Virus record (IMG/VR): IMGVR_UViG_3300023237_000087
Span: 1 to 21,931 of that record
Length of the DNA stretch: 21,931 nucleotides
Direction: 5' to 3' (one strand)
Origin: a virus
The translations under genes and the position numbers were made by a program. The notes beneath the pieces were generated by a model. The model was not told the origin of the DNA and did no database searches. It saw only the letters and a list, made by a program, of their open reading frames with translations. Positions 12,886-20,115 of this stretch are shown one piece after another; the first letter of the stretch is position 1; every line of letters begins with the position of its first letter.

Positions 12886-13394
12886 TAAATAAACATCATT
12901 TTATAAGAAGTTAATAAACTTTTAACGTCTGTTTTAACCGCCGAAACGATTGTGCCGGTAACATAGTCGGCCCTATTGTCGTAAAGAGTGCTTACAAGCT
13001 GTAATAAGGCTTGTTTAATAAGGCCGTCATTAATACCAGTTGTCACATAAGTGGCTTTTACTTCTAAAGCTGGCCCGCCATTTAATTGAATACTTAAATC
13101 GTCTAAACCTAATTCTTGAAAAGTAACCTCAACCCCTTCAGCGGTAACACTTGAAACGCTTGTTACCGGGGCAAAAGGCAAATCAAATAAACCGGAAGAT
13201 TTTGGCAAATAATAAGTTCTGTTTTTTGAAACAATATCTCGCGAAATATAGTTTTCGCAAAAGATACGAGATTGAATAATCATGTCAGCAATCAAATCAT
13301 CGTCGGCAGACGTATCTATTCGAACATAGTTCTTTACGTCGGCTAAACTTATTATTTCGGTTCCTATTGTGGAATTAATTTTAATCTGGCGCAT
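12885..13394 (-). CDS. gp6-like head-tail connector protein (169 aa)
   Basis: The protein starts MRQIKINSTIGTEIISLADVKNYVRIDTSADDDLIADMIIQSRIFCENYISRDI, the characteristic helical N-terminus of HK97 gp6-like or DUF-type connectors (LxxVKxxLRIDxxxDDxLIxxLIxxAxxxxE). The centre is strand-rich (YYLPKSSGLFDLPFAPVTSVSSV...GVEVTFQ), and a closing helix carries IKQALLQLVSTLYDNR. It forms a ring under the portal that connects to the stopper. It starts one base after the stop of the 70-aa gene. Nothing appears truncated. Confidence 0.9.
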   Translation of the reverse strand: MRQIKINSTIGTEIISLADVKNYVRIDTSADDDLIADMIIQSRIFCENYISRDIVSKNRTYYLPKSSGLFDLPFAPVTSVSSVTAEGVEVTFQELGLDDLSIQLNGGPALEVKATYVTTGINDGLIKQALLQLVSTLYDNRADYVTGTIVSAVKTDVKSLLTSYKMMFI

Positions 13395-13607
13395 TTATTT
13401 TTTTTTAGTGCTTCTGTTTTTAGGCGATTTATGTTCTTTTGTTTCAAAAGAAGCCTTTTCATGCTTTATTGTTTGCTTTTCTTCTGGCTTTTCAGCCACT
13501 CCAACGGCTAAATAATGCTTTGCAATATCAGGATTTACCTCTACTATTGTACCTCGTATATGCGTCTGCCTTCCATCTACAACGCTTTTTAACATTAACA
13601 CTTTCAT
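13395..13607 (-). CDS. Small phage protein with KOW-like strand pattern (70 aa)
   Basis: The first 40 residues (MKVLMLKSVVDGRQTHIRGTIVEVNPDIAKHYLAVGVAE) follow the pattern of short proteins found before head-tail connector genes in many siphophages: KVxxLK, a G at the loop, GxxVEVxPxxAxxYLxxGVAE. The rest is a Lys/Glu/Ser-rich tail ending RSTKKK, probably disordered. Function is unknown; its constant position suggests a minor head or neck part. It is the first gene after two stacked terminators and has its own -7-like box 25 bases upstream, so it starts the connector operon. Confidence 0.72.
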   Translation of the reverse strand: MKVLMLKSVVDGRQTHIRGTIVEVNPDIAKHYLAVGVAEKPEEKQTIKHEKASFETKEHKSPKNRSTKKK

Positions 13608-13631
13608 AACAATTTGTTTTAGTTATTTGTG

Positions 13632-13639
13632 TAAAGATA
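13632..13639 (-). promoter_or_regulatory. Putative -7 box of the connector operon
   Basis: The minus strand reads TATCTTTA followed by CAC, seven of eight matches to TAnnTTTG, immediately after the T-run of the terminator at 13639-13676 and 25 bases upstream of the 70-aa gene. It would restart transcription after the terminator. Confidence 0.5.
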
Positions 13640-13676
13640 AAAAAAAAGGTGCTACTAATTAAAGTAACACCTTTTT
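13639..13676 (-). terminator. Second of two stacked terminators
   Basis: The minus strand forms a 13-bp stem AAAAAGGTGTTAC/GTAGCACCTTTTT with one G-T pair and an eight-base loop TTTAATTA, followed by more T (nine in all). There is no gene between it and the terminator at 13714-13752 except a possible four-codon frame. Confidence 0.85.
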
Positions 13677-13715
13677 AAACCAAAACCATTATGAAATTTA
13701 AACTTAGTAAAGATA
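13677..13715 (-). ncRNA. Possible short transcript between two terminators
   Basis: A -7-like box TATCTTTA at 13708-13715 follows the first terminator. A transcript from it would run only about 60-65 bases before the second terminator at 13639-13676. The only frame inside it is ATG GTT TTG GTT TAA. This could be a small RNA, an attenuated leader or just a spacer; the sequence alone cannot separate these. The interval given is the unpaired 5' part. Confidence 0.3.
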
Positions 13716-13752
13716 TAAAAAAAAATACACCCTCAACACAAAGGTGTATTTT
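13714..13752 (-). terminator. First of two stacked terminators, after the small-gene cluster
   Basis: The minus strand forms a 10-bp stem AAAATACACC/GGTGTATTTT with a loop of about 11 bases and a run of nine T. It is 22 bases after the stop of the 53-aa gene. The A-run before the stem also makes it a fair terminator in the plus direction. Confidence 0.85.
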
Positions 13753-13774
13753 TCCATTTCAAACACTAACTAAA

Positions 13775-13936
13775 CTATTTCTTTTTATAGTCGCTATAAA
13801 CATTTAAACCCGACACGCCAACCATCAATAACATGACAACAAAAGCGTATGTATTCCAGTTAATAAAGGTATTTACTACCCATACTGATAGCACCATTAA
13901 AAACAATATAATATTTCCAATTTTTTGTGTTTTCAT
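13775..13936 (-). CDS. Small two-helix membrane protein (53 aa), unknown
   Basis: The frame encodes 53 aa: a short basic start (MKTQKIGN), a first hydrophobic helix (IILFLMVLSVWVV, residues 9-21), a short polar link (NTFINWNTY), a second helix (AFVVMLLMVGVSGLNVY, 31-47) and a basic end DYKKK. It sits at the end of a cluster of very small genes between capsid and connector operons, five bases after the stop of the 30-aa gene. I do not recognise a family. The layout would fit a small inner membrane protein, for instance a holin-like or superinfection-exclusion protein, but nothing in it decides. Confidence 0.6.
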   Translation of the reverse strand: MKTQKIGNIILFLMVLSVWVVNTFINWNTYAFVVMLLMVGVSGLNVYSDYKKK

Positions 13937-13941
13937 AAATT

Positions 13942-14034
13942 TTATTTTTTATAAGTTACATAAATATAACAAAAAGTAAGCAATAAAATTGCAAATCCAA
14001 TTCCGTAGATCATCTCAAAAGTTTCTTTTTCCAT
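13942..14034 (-). CDS. Very small membrane protein (30 aa), unknown
   Basis: The frame encodes MEKETFEMIYGIGFAILLL followed by TFCYIYVTYKK: a short acidic start, one membrane helix (about residues 9-26) and a basic end. Its ATG overlaps the stop of the 75-aa gene by one base (TAATG), and the next small gene starts five bases after its stop, which is the main support for reality. Orientation by the positive-inside rule would put the C-terminus in the cytoplasm. Function unknown. Confidence 0.55.
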   Translation of the reverse strand: MEKETFEMIYGIGFAILLLTFCYIYVTYKK

Positions 14035-14261
14035 TAAAAAAAATCGTTTAGTTTTATTAATCCATATCGCTCAATTTCATCAATTGCGCTTTGCTCTAAT
14101 ATACTCATAATTGCAACATCTCCGGCGTAAATTTCCATCACTTCAAAAGTGCTAGGCTCTGGCGCTTCTTCATAACCTCCAGGCGTTCCTTTTATATATT
14201 CTCCTTCGGCAATTAAATTTACACCGCCATATTCAATCTTAATTCTTCTAATGTTTGACAT
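14034..14261 (-). CDS. Small acidic protein of unknown function (75 aa)
   Basis: The protein reads MSNIRRIKIEYGGVNLIAEGEY at its start and then GTPGGYEEAPEPSTFEVMEIY, ending LIKLNDFF. It is acidic and strand-rich, without membrane segments or cysteines. The start has the form of a small beta protein (IKIEYGGVNLIAEGEYIKGTPG). Small acidic proteins of this kind are common in phages of Bacteroidota, but I cannot assign a family. It overlaps the end of the 47-aa gene by 14 bases and the start of the 30-aa gene by one, in a compact cluster after the capsid gene. Confidence 0.65.
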   Translation of the reverse strand: MSNIRRIKIEYGGVNLIAEGEYIKGTPGGYEEAPEPSTFEVMEIYAGDVAIMSILEQSAIDEIERYGLIKLNDFF

Positions 14262-14391
14262 CTTTATAAGTTACTTCAATGTTATTAATTAATTTCTTTT
14301 TAAATTCTACTAATTTTTTTTGCAAAATTATGTTTTGACCAATATTTGCATGATCTATAATATTTTCTAAGTCGGCTATAAGTTCTTTCAT
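14248..14391 (-). CDS. Small helical protein of unknown function (47 aa)
   Basis: I take the start at MKELIADLENIIDHANIG (ATG at 14391), because this is seven bases after the stop of the 38-aa gene. A longer in-frame start at 14442 would overlap that gene by 44 bases and add 17 residues rich in Lys and Val. The protein is almost wholly helical (KELIADLENII, IILQKKLVEFKKKLINNIEV) and probably forms a short coiled coil. It ends YKDVKH. No family recognised. Confidence 0.6.
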   Translation of the reverse strand: MKELIADLENIIDHANIGQNIILQKKLVEFKKKLINNIEVTYKDVKH

Positions 14392-14398
14392 TTTAATT

Positions 14399-14515
14399 TT
14401 AACATTTACAACATTCTTTTTTTGGAATAAATAACGCGCCATCTTTATAGCTGAAAGTCAATGCCAATGTAAACACAATAATTATTATAATGGCGTAATG
14501 TGTTGTTTGTTTCAT
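14399..14515 (-). CDS. Small membrane protein with Cys-rich end (38 aa), unknown
   Basis: The frame encodes a basic start (MKQTTHYA), one strongly hydrophobic helix (IIIIIVFTLALTF, about residues 9-21) and a tail ending KKECCKC. It is the first gene after the capsid terminator, and a tight chain of small genes follows. The Cys-rich tail would lie in the periplasm if the N-terminus is cytoplasmic, or could be lipid- or metal-linked; this is speculation. The longer frame of the following gene at 14442 overlaps it in another frame, and only one of the two arrangements can be right. Confidence 0.5.
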   Translation of the reverse strand: MKQTTHYAIIIIIVFTLALTFSYKDGALFIPKKECCKC

Positions 14516-14607
14516 AATATTTGGTTTTTAATCTTATGCTAATTTAAAATAAATTTTTAATATACCAAAGAAAATAAAAGAAAATTTTAATATTAATTTT
14601 TAAGCAT

Positions 14608-14636
14608 AAAAAAGCCCCACCAATTTGGCAGGGCTT
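14608..14636 (-). terminator. Terminator after the major capsid gene
   Basis: The minus strand forms a 10-bp stem AAGCCCTGCC/GGTGGGGCTT (two G-T pairs) with loop AAATT, followed by a T-run. It lies 21 bases after the capsid stop codon, in line with very strong capsid expression and separate control of the following small genes. The 90 bases after it are AT-rich leader without a clear promoter. Confidence 0.88.
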
Positions 14637-14657
14637 AATTTGTGAAAAAACTATTGT

Positions 14658-15851
14658 TTAGCCTATTGTAAGTGCGGTAATATCGGTTGCAAAATCACCA
14701 GTTACAAAGCCTTTAGGTAAGTAATTAGTTAAAGCAACCCTTTCAGATACCAATACCGTTACGAAACCTTTAGTTACGTTATCGCTATCTTCTCTGAAAA
14801 ATTCAACACTAATATTCTCACGAACCCACAATTGAGTTCCCATTGCAAAGTTTCCAACTAAGTAATCGCCAGTAGGAATAGCTGTATTTATTACAACTGG
14901 AATACCCATAAAATTAGGCGCTAATCCGGTATAAACTTGCTTTGCCAAATACTCGCTAGTCGTAGATTTTAAAAGTAAAATCTTGTGAAAATCCGTTGGA
15001 TTTAGCATGATATAATCGGCGGTGTAATTTGCCAATGCTAATTGGTTAATCGCAACAACCAAAACATCAAATTGATTAGGTGTTGGAACCGCAGTTGCAA
15101 AACCACCCGCAGCAAATGCCGTTGCATCTGTTATGATACCGGATAAATTTACACCCGTTCCAGAACCTGAAAGAATCTGAGTATCTTCAACCTCTAAAAG
15201 TTTCTGTGGCGCTCTAGCAGATAGATAGGAAGTTAATTGAGGCGTGTCTGCTAACATTTCTTTAGAAATTCTAAAGTAAGTTTCAATAGACCTTACATTG
15301 GCATCTGCCGCCGTCATGTCAAATTCAGATTGAGCCGCTGCGGCCCCTTGTGCTTTTGGAGCAGCCGCGTTTGTGAAAGCGCTTTCTTTTACGAATCTTA
15401 CAACATCTGAAGTTGTGGATCCTAAAGGAATTAATTGTCTTACATGTACGGGTCTTGTTGGGTCAAACTTGTACCCGGCCACTCTATCGGCTGGAATAAC
15501 CTCGCCTGTAAAATTAGCGGCTACCGTCATATCTGCCTTGATTTCAAAACTTGCGCTTCGGTCTTTGCCTTTTACCATGCCTTCAACGGCTCCATCGCTT
15601 AACGCTTTGGCTAAAGCATATTTAAAAGACTTAGGTTCTGAGGCTGAAAAGTTTTTTTTCATTGAAACTTCAGAGGCATCTATTCTTTCATTTATTCCAT
15701 TGAATTTTAGCTCTAAAGCCGCAATTTCATTTTTTAAAGCAACGTCAGCTTCACCCGTTGCCGAATCTTTAGCTTGGCCCACTGCCTTTTCAATACGCGC
15801 ATCTAATTGCTTAGTAATTAGATCCATTTGATCTTTGATATTTTGATCCAT
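14658..15851 (-). CDS. Major capsid protein, HK97 family (397 aa)
   Basis: Residues 1-65 are charged and coiled-coil-like (MDQNIKDQMDLITKQLDARIEKAV, LKNEIAALELKFNGINERI), typical of the scaffolding delta domain that the prohead protease removes. From about 100 the mature part begins (SFEIKADMTVAANFTGEVIPADRVAGYKFDPTRPVHVRQLIPLG), which is the usual entry to the HK97 fold. Later blocks YFRISKEMLADTPQLTSYL, LLEVEDTQILSGSGTG, ADYIMLNPTDFHKILLLKS and VREDISVEFF-like WVRENISVEFFREDSDNVTKGFVTVLVSERVALTNYLPKGFV match HK97-type capsids. The cut site is probably between residues 90 and 110; the exact bond cannot be read. It follows the protease gene by one base and ends at a strong terminator. Confidence 0.95.
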   Translation of the reverse strand: MDQNIKDQMDLITKQLDARIEKAVGQAKDSATGEADVALKNEIAALELKFNGINERIDASEVSMKKNFSASEPKSFKYALAKALSDGAVEGMVKGKDRSASFEIKADMTVAANFTGEVIPADRVAGYKFDPTRPVHVRQLIPLGSTTSDVVRFVKESAFTNAAAPKAQGAAAAQSEFDMTAADANVRSIETYFRISKEMLADTPQLTSYLSARAPQKLLEVEDTQILSGSGTGVNLSGIITDATAFAAGGFATAVPTPNQFDVLVVAINQLALANYTADYIMLNPTDFHKILLLKSTTSEYLAKQVYTGLAPNFMGIPVVINTAIPTGDYLVGNFAMGTQLWVRENISVEFFREDSDNVTKGFVTVLVSERVALTNYLPKGFVTGDFATDITALTIG

Positions 15852-15852
15852 T

Positions 15853-16536
15853 TTATTTATTTGTTAAGTTATTAATTAAATATTTCCATATTTCGCTTTC
15901 GTCATTTTTTACAATTTCCGGCAAAGTGCCTAATGGCGGCTTTGTGGCATTTACAAAAATTGATTTAAGTTTATAAAGTTCTGCTTCTAATGCGTAACCT
16001 AATTCATCTGAGATGTCAGATTTTCTAATTAGTTTCGCTACGTTATCGTATTTTAAAGATATTTTTTCCAAATCAACATTCCCTTTAGCATCTAACATAA
16101 GGGCCTGATCATTTGCGGCTAATGTAACGGCGCTAATTTCAAAAAGTTTAACTTCTCTAATCTCACGTAAACCGTTTGCCATAGTGGCCTTATTTATTGG
16201 CAATATACCAACGCTATTTTCTGTAATTACACCCGCTTTAATTAGCTGCATAACATCTTTACCCAATGTTGTTAAAGGGATTTGAGCCTCAAAAACTAAT
16301 CCCTTTTCATCTTCAAAAAGATTTAGCATCTTACCTAAAGGCATATCCATGTTATGTTGATATAAATACTTAACGCGACTGCCATTTTCTTTTATGGTCT
16401 TTGAGTAAGCGCCATTTAAAATAATGTCACCATCTGAATCTACATTGCCAAACACCGAACCGTAACCTTTAATAATGCCGCTTTTATCGTCTGCATCAAT
16501 AAGTTCACCCATTGGCGCTGCTTTATATAACATCAT
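15853..16536 (-). CDS. Prohead protease, HK97 type (peptidase U35/S78, 227 aa)
   Basis: The motifs are in the right order: IIKGYGSVFGNVDSDGDIILNGAYSKTI (about 21-48), YLYQHNMDMPLGKM with the catalytic His at residue 61, AGVITENSVGI with the nucleophile Ser at 108, and KLFEISAVTLAANDQA with the supporting Glu at 133. This is the His-Ser catalytic arrangement of HK97 gp4-type proteases, which cut the scaffold domain of the capsid inside the prohead and then degrade themselves. The C-terminal 70 residues are helical and less conserved. Two adjacent ATG codons begin the frame (MMLYK); either may be used. A -7-like box lies 16 bases upstream, so protease and capsid may have their own promoter. Confidence 0.93.
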   Translation of the reverse strand: MMLYKAAPMGELIDADDKSGIIKGYGSVFGNVDSDGDIILNGAYSKTIKENGSRVKYLYQHNMDMPLGKMLNLFEDEKGLVFEAQIPLTTLGKDVMQLIKAGVITENSVGILPINKATMANGLREIREVKLFEISAVTLAANDQALMLDAKGNVDLEKISLKYDNVAKLIRKSDISDELGYALEAELYKLKSIFVNATKPPLGTLPEIVKNDESEIWKYLINNLTNK

Positions 16537-16551
16537 AATTCTAAATTTTTG

Positions 16552-16559
16552 TAAAGATA
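16552..16559 (-). promoter_or_regulatory. Putative -7 box before the protease and capsid genes
   Basis: The minus strand reads TATCTTTA followed by CAAAAATTT, seven of eight matches to TAnnTTTG, in the 43-base gap between head morphogenesis and protease genes. It would drive the two most highly needed head proteins. Confidence 0.5.
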
Positions 16560-16579
16560 ATCTATTTTTAATTTAATTT

Positions 16580-17395
16580 TTAAGCTAATCCAAAACCTAC
16601 ATTTTCAAAAGTTCCTATTGTATCTGCTTCAGGCTTTGGAAACGGGGCCATTGAACAACGGCAGTTAATGACATTCCTTCCCGATCCTATTCCAGGCCTT
16701 TGTATAAGTTCGCCACCAACTGAAAAATCTTCATTAAAATCAACAATTTGACCGCTTGCTTCTCTATGCCATTCCCTTTCCCTTCCATCTAAAGAAGTAA
16801 TCCATTCTTTTTGCATATCGGCCCCGGAAAAGACATCTTGCGCGCTTTGATAGGTTGCTGCATTTGCCGCGTTTGTTGCCTCGGTTCTTACTAATCTTCT
16901 GGCTTGAAAATTACTATAATGATTATAAGTCCGCCTTAACATTCTTGACTTCACAATTTCGCCTTCTGTTTGAAATATTGGATCGGCCATTAATTTCTTT
17001 AAAACTCTAATCAAATTTTCTTTTGCGGTTCCTTGTACTAAAGAAACTTTTTGCGCAGCTACTTGAATACCATAAGACCTAAAATAAGCCCTCCAAGGCT
17101 CTTGATTGGCTTGTATGTCTAAGTCTTTTTTAATATACTTTTGATTTTCTTTTGCGTACCAATTAGCAAATATTATTCCTATTTTTTCGTAAAGTTCTTC
17201 ATATCGTTTAGAAAATCCATCAATCGTAAATACGCCCAATAAATCGGGCGTTGTAATTGTATTTTTATTTCTGTAAATTTCAATTGCTTTTTCACTTTCT
17301 GCATTGTAATATCTTCTAAAGTCCTTAACGCTTTCAGCTTCGGCCCTATTTAAAAGCCTTTCAAAATCTCTTTGCCATTTAGCCGCATTAATCAT
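16580..17395 (-). CDS. Head morphogenesis protein, Mu F-like / SPP1 gp7-like (271 aa)
   Basis: The N-terminal half (1-150) is helical and charged (WQRDFERLLNRAEAESVKDFRRYY, YEELYEKIGIIFANWYAKENQ). The C-terminal half carries the family core: ARRLVRTEATNAANAATYQ at 165-183, KEWITSLDGREREWHREASG at 196-215, and NVINCRCSMAPFP at 241-253. The R-T-E, D-x-R-x-x-H and N-C-R-C residues are the conserved points of the Mu gpF-like family. These minor head proteins bind the portal or early prohead and may be injected with DNA. It overlaps the end of the portal gene by eight bases, the normal order. A metal-binding role of the CRC and DxRxxxH residues is often proposed but not shown here. Confidence 0.9.
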   Translation of the reverse strand: MINAAKWQRDFERLLNRAEAESVKDFRRYYNAESEKAIEIYRNKNTITTPDLLGVFTIDGFSKRYEELYEKIGIIFANWYAKENQKYIKKDLDIQANQEPWRAYFRSYGIQVAAQKVSLVQGTAKENLIRVLKKLMADPIFQTEGEIVKSRMLRRTYNHYSNFQARRLVRTEATNAANAATYQSAQDVFSGADMQKEWITSLDGREREWHREASGQIVDFNEDFSVGGELIQRPGIGSGRNVINCRCSMAPFPKPEADTIGTFENVGFGLA

Positions 17396-18728
17396 TTATT
17401 AATGGGTCTTTCATATTCATAGGAATTAAATTTGCCGGAATAAAATAATCGTCTAGTAAAGGGTTTTCATCTTTTCCAAAGTACATTGCTTCCCTTTTTT
17501 CGTTTGGCGTAACCCACCAAGCGTTTGCTAATTGGATAACCATTTTATCCATATCTTCCTGTAATTCAGGAACGCTAGTAAAATCAAAATCAATAAATAT
17601 ATCGTTTCCGTATTGAGGCGTAAGCCATCTATTTAACTCGTCGCGTATTTTAATAAGTTCAGGAATAACGGCGTTTTGATATAAAGCCTTCTTAGCCTCT
17701 TTCATGTTATTGTAAGTGCTGCTATCGGTATTGTTTAATAGCTGAACCGGAACGCCGTAAATGTTACATAAGTCCTTTATCGTTCCGTTGTATTGTTCAA
17801 TCAAAGCCAAGTCACTTGCTGGCAATCCGAAATTGATCCATGATAATTTAGCTGGCGTAATGATAATATCACCCGCATTTTTGCTGCCTTGGTGCTGGCT
17901 TTTAAATTTATCTTTTAGTTGTTGCGCTTGTACTTCGTTTACGGAACCATCTTCAGAAGATAATAAGCCCCTTCCCATCTGGTTCTGTAAATATTTAACT
18001 CCGGTTGTTAAAGCCTCGTTGTTTGCCGTCAATGACCTTAGACCGGCCCTAAGAGGGCTTTGTCCGTATAAATGAGTTCCCGTTCCGTCATAGTCTGGGT
18101 TAAAGTCTTTAATATGGCAAATAGTGTCTGCCGATGCTTCAAAAGTTCCGTTGTAAATAAGTTTATACCCTTGAATTGGCTGCATCATTCCACCGCTTAC
18201 AATTTCCATATTTTGCGATGGAAGCACGTATAATTCAGTAAACTTATTTGCATTGGCTCCGGTATCTGGCCCCACGCCGTATATATATCTGTTTCCGGTA
18301 AGCCTTCCAAAAGAAATTACTTCTGTTAGCCATGCGGTATAAGATTGTGAAGGATTGGGCCTATCTAATAGCTTCTGCAATGGGTGTTCTAAAGCCTCGG
18401 TAAAAGCCCTTTTTTTAAGTATGTTTGCTTTTAACATTGCACCGGCATCTAATGTACCCGATGTCATTGATTTATAAGTCTTGGCGGCTCCTTTGTCGGA
18501 AATCTTATAAACTTGTAAAGGAATTGTGCAAGCGGCGTTTGATATTTTATTTATTATAGAATAAACGGTTGCGTTTGTTTGATAGCCTTCTTTTATGTAA
18601 GTGTCGTCATTTTCTTGGTTCCAAATAATAGAATTTCCTAAAAAATTATAGAGCGCTTTGTTATAATTTATATTTGTATTTTGAAGATTTTTAAATACAG
18701 ATTTTGCCCTTTGAAGAAATGATGCCAT
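17388..18728 (-). CDS. Portal protein, HK97 type (446 aa)
   Basis: The 446-aa protein shows the features of HK97-type portals (PF04860): ATVYSIINKISNAACTIPLQVYK near 53-75, HPLQKLLDRPNPSQSYTAWLTEVISFGRLTGNRYIY at 115-150, YGQSPLRAGLRSL at 221-233, and the stem region TIKDLCNIYGVPVQLLNNTDSSTYNNMKEAKKALY at 316-350. Twelve copies form the channel at one vertex through which the terminase pumps DNA, and to which the connector binds. It is preceded by a 28-base gap with a promoter-like box and followed directly by the Mu F-like gene. Length is within the usual range for the family; nothing is missing. Confidence 0.94.
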   Translation of the reverse strand: MASFLQRAKSVFKNLQNTNINYNKALYNFLGNSIIWNQENDDTYIKEGYQTNATVYSIINKISNAACTIPLQVYKISDKGAAKTYKSMTSGTLDAGAMLKANILKKRAFTEALEHPLQKLLDRPNPSQSYTAWLTEVISFGRLTGNRYIYGVGPDTGANANKFTELYVLPSQNMEIVSGGMMQPIQGYKLIYNGTFEASADTICHIKDFNPDYDGTGTHLYGQSPLRAGLRSLTANNEALTTGVKYLQNQMGRGLLSSEDGSVNEVQAQQLKDKFKSQHQGSKNAGDIIITPAKLSWINFGLPASDLALIEQYNGTIKDLCNIYGVPVQLLNNTDSSTYNNMKEAKKALYQNAVIPELIKIRDELNRWLTPQYGNDIFIDFDFTSVPELQEDMDKMVIQLANAWWVTPNEKREAMYFGKDENPLLDDYFIPANLIPMNMKDPLIND

Positions 18729-18742
18729 TTATAAATTTTTTG

Positions 18743-18750
18743 TAAAAATA
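18743..18750 (-). promoter_or_regulatory. Weak -7-like box before the portal gene
   Basis: The minus strand reads TATTTTTA followed by CAAAAAATT, seven of eight to TAnnTTTG, 14 bases before the portal ATG, in one of the few gaps in the head operon. The location is suggestive, the match modest. Confidence 0.35.
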
Positions 18751-18756
18751 CGAATT

Positions 18757-20115
18757 TTACACAACAAAAAAGTTGTTTATTAAGTTTCGTTCTATTGCAT
18801 AGCTTGTTACATCAATGTGTTCATCGTGTTTTGCGTTTGGAAATGTACTCACTTGCTGAATAAATGCATCGTTCCAATTGTCTTGCACTAAAAAGACGCG
18901 GCCCCCTTCTATAAAAGGAGAAGAGGCTCTTGCTCTTTCTATTTTTGAATACCGGACAAAATTAGTAGAAAGTTCGGCTACATTAAAATTTGTTTCTCGC
19001 CTTAACAATTGCACTAATGATTTTCCAGAGGCTTTTGGTTCTACTAAAATTAGATTTATAGTAACGCCGCACGATAGTACAAATGAAGATATAAAGTTTT
19101 TTAATTCTGGCATTTCTAAATATTTGTCTATTGATTTTAAAATATAAAGATTGCCATCTTCACCTTTGCCGCTTATTTGTATGCCGGTAGGATCGTTTTT
19201 AGTGTCTTTAGTGTAAGCCCCATCAATAAACATTTCCCAATTTATATTGTTTGGAACCTCGGCTTTATTAATAATTTGAAACCAGTCTTTGCGCCATTCG
19301 CCACCCTCTAATGGAGCCGGCTCTTGCATATATTGACCTGAAAACGTGTATCTATCGGCTTGTCTTATTGCTTCTAATTCTTCAAAGGTGTGTTTGTTTT
19401 CCCATAATGGTACATTGTTTTCATCTAAGGCTGCGATTTTTAAGTGATGCCAATCTTCGCCACTACCACCATCTAGTAAAAAACCGCTTAAATCTTCTTC
19501 ATGCAGTCTTTGCATTATTAAAATAATAGGTACATCTCGACTATTTACTCTTGATCTAATTGTTGTGTTGTACCGATTGTTTATAAAACTTCTTTTGACT
19601 TCTGAAACGGCATCGTCAGGCTTTAATGGATCGTCTATGATAATAGCACCCCCGGAACCTGCTCCAAACCCGGTAATTGCCCCACCAGAAGCGGTAGCGT
19701 AAACACCGCCGCCGCTATTGGTGTACCATTTCTTATTGCTTTGACTATCTTTTTTTAATTCAATAGGCCAAAGGCTTTGAAAAGAATCACTTTGCACGTA
19801 TTCTTTTGTTAAACTTGAATTATCAAGGGCTAAAGCATCTGAGTAAGATAAATGTATAAATTTTGCTTTTGGATTTTTTGCCAATGACCATGCAATAAAC
19901 ATTTTAACGGCAATTTCTGTTTTTCCGTATCTTGGCGGTATATTGATAATAAGGCGCGTTATTTCGCCCTTAGCTACCTTTTCAAGGGTGCTGGCCAATT
20001 CTTTGTGAAATTCTGCAACCTCAAATTTACTTCCGGTATTTTCTTTAAATAAATACCTCGTAAAAAACAATAAAGAATTTTCGCATTTTTCTTTAATGAT
20101 TGCATCAATACTCAT
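18757..20115 (-). CDS. terL: Terminase large subunit (452 aa)
   Basis: This is the packaging motor and headful or cos nuclease. The ATPase part has a Walker A variant IPPRYGKTE at residues 59-67, Walker B AIIIDDP at 157-163 with the acidic pair D161-D162, and a coupling region IMQRLHEEDLSG at 200-211. The nuclease domain (RNase H fold) shows MFIDGAYTKDTKNDPTGIQ with D298, LILVEPKASGKSLVQLL with E359, and KHDEHIDVTSYA with D431 and D435 as metal ligands. The P-P-R-x-G-K-T form and the closing HDDxxD-like motif fit the large terminases of TIGR01630 type. It overlaps the small subunit gene by 11 bases. It acts at the portal of the empty prohead. Confidence 0.95.
   Translation of the reverse strand: MSIDAIIKEKCENSLLFFTRYLFKENTGSKFEVAEFHKELASTLEKVAKGEITRLIINIPPRYGKTEIAVKMFIAWSLAKNPKAKFIHLSYSDALALDNSSLTKEYVQSDSFQSLWPIELKKDSQSNKKWYTNSGGGVYATASGGAITGFGAGSGGAIIIDDPLKPDDAVSEVKRSFINNRYNTTIRSRVNSRDVPIILIMQRLHEEDLSGFLLDGGSGEDWHHLKIAALDENNVPLWENKHTFEELEAIRQADRYTFSGQYMQEPAPLEGGEWRKDWFQIINKAEVPNNINWEMFIDGAYTKDTKNDPTGIQISGKGEDGNLYILKSIDKYLEMPELKNFISSFVLSCGVTINLILVEPKASGKSLVQLLRRETNFNVAELSTNFVRYSKIERARASSPFIEGGRVFLVQDNWNDAFIQQVSTFPNAKHDEHIDVTSYAIERNLINNFFVV

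Noticed and set aside
13691-13807. Short plus-strand frame starting MKFKLSKDIKK
   Set aside because: It runs across the hairpin of a terminator and antisense to the 53-aa gene, with no promoter or neighbour on that strand.
14614-14636. TTGGCAG near the capsid terminator as another copy of the right-end repeat
   Set aside because: It is part of the terminator stem AAGCCCTGCC/GGTGGGGCTT and shares only seven bases with the repeat.
15373-15831. Long plus-strand frame (152 aa) inside the capsid gene
   Set aside because: It is antisense to a clear HK97 capsid gene, has no recognisable content, and all supported genes are on the other strand. The same holds for plus-strand frames at 6182-6604, 6728-7093 and 5768-6106 inside the tape measure gene.
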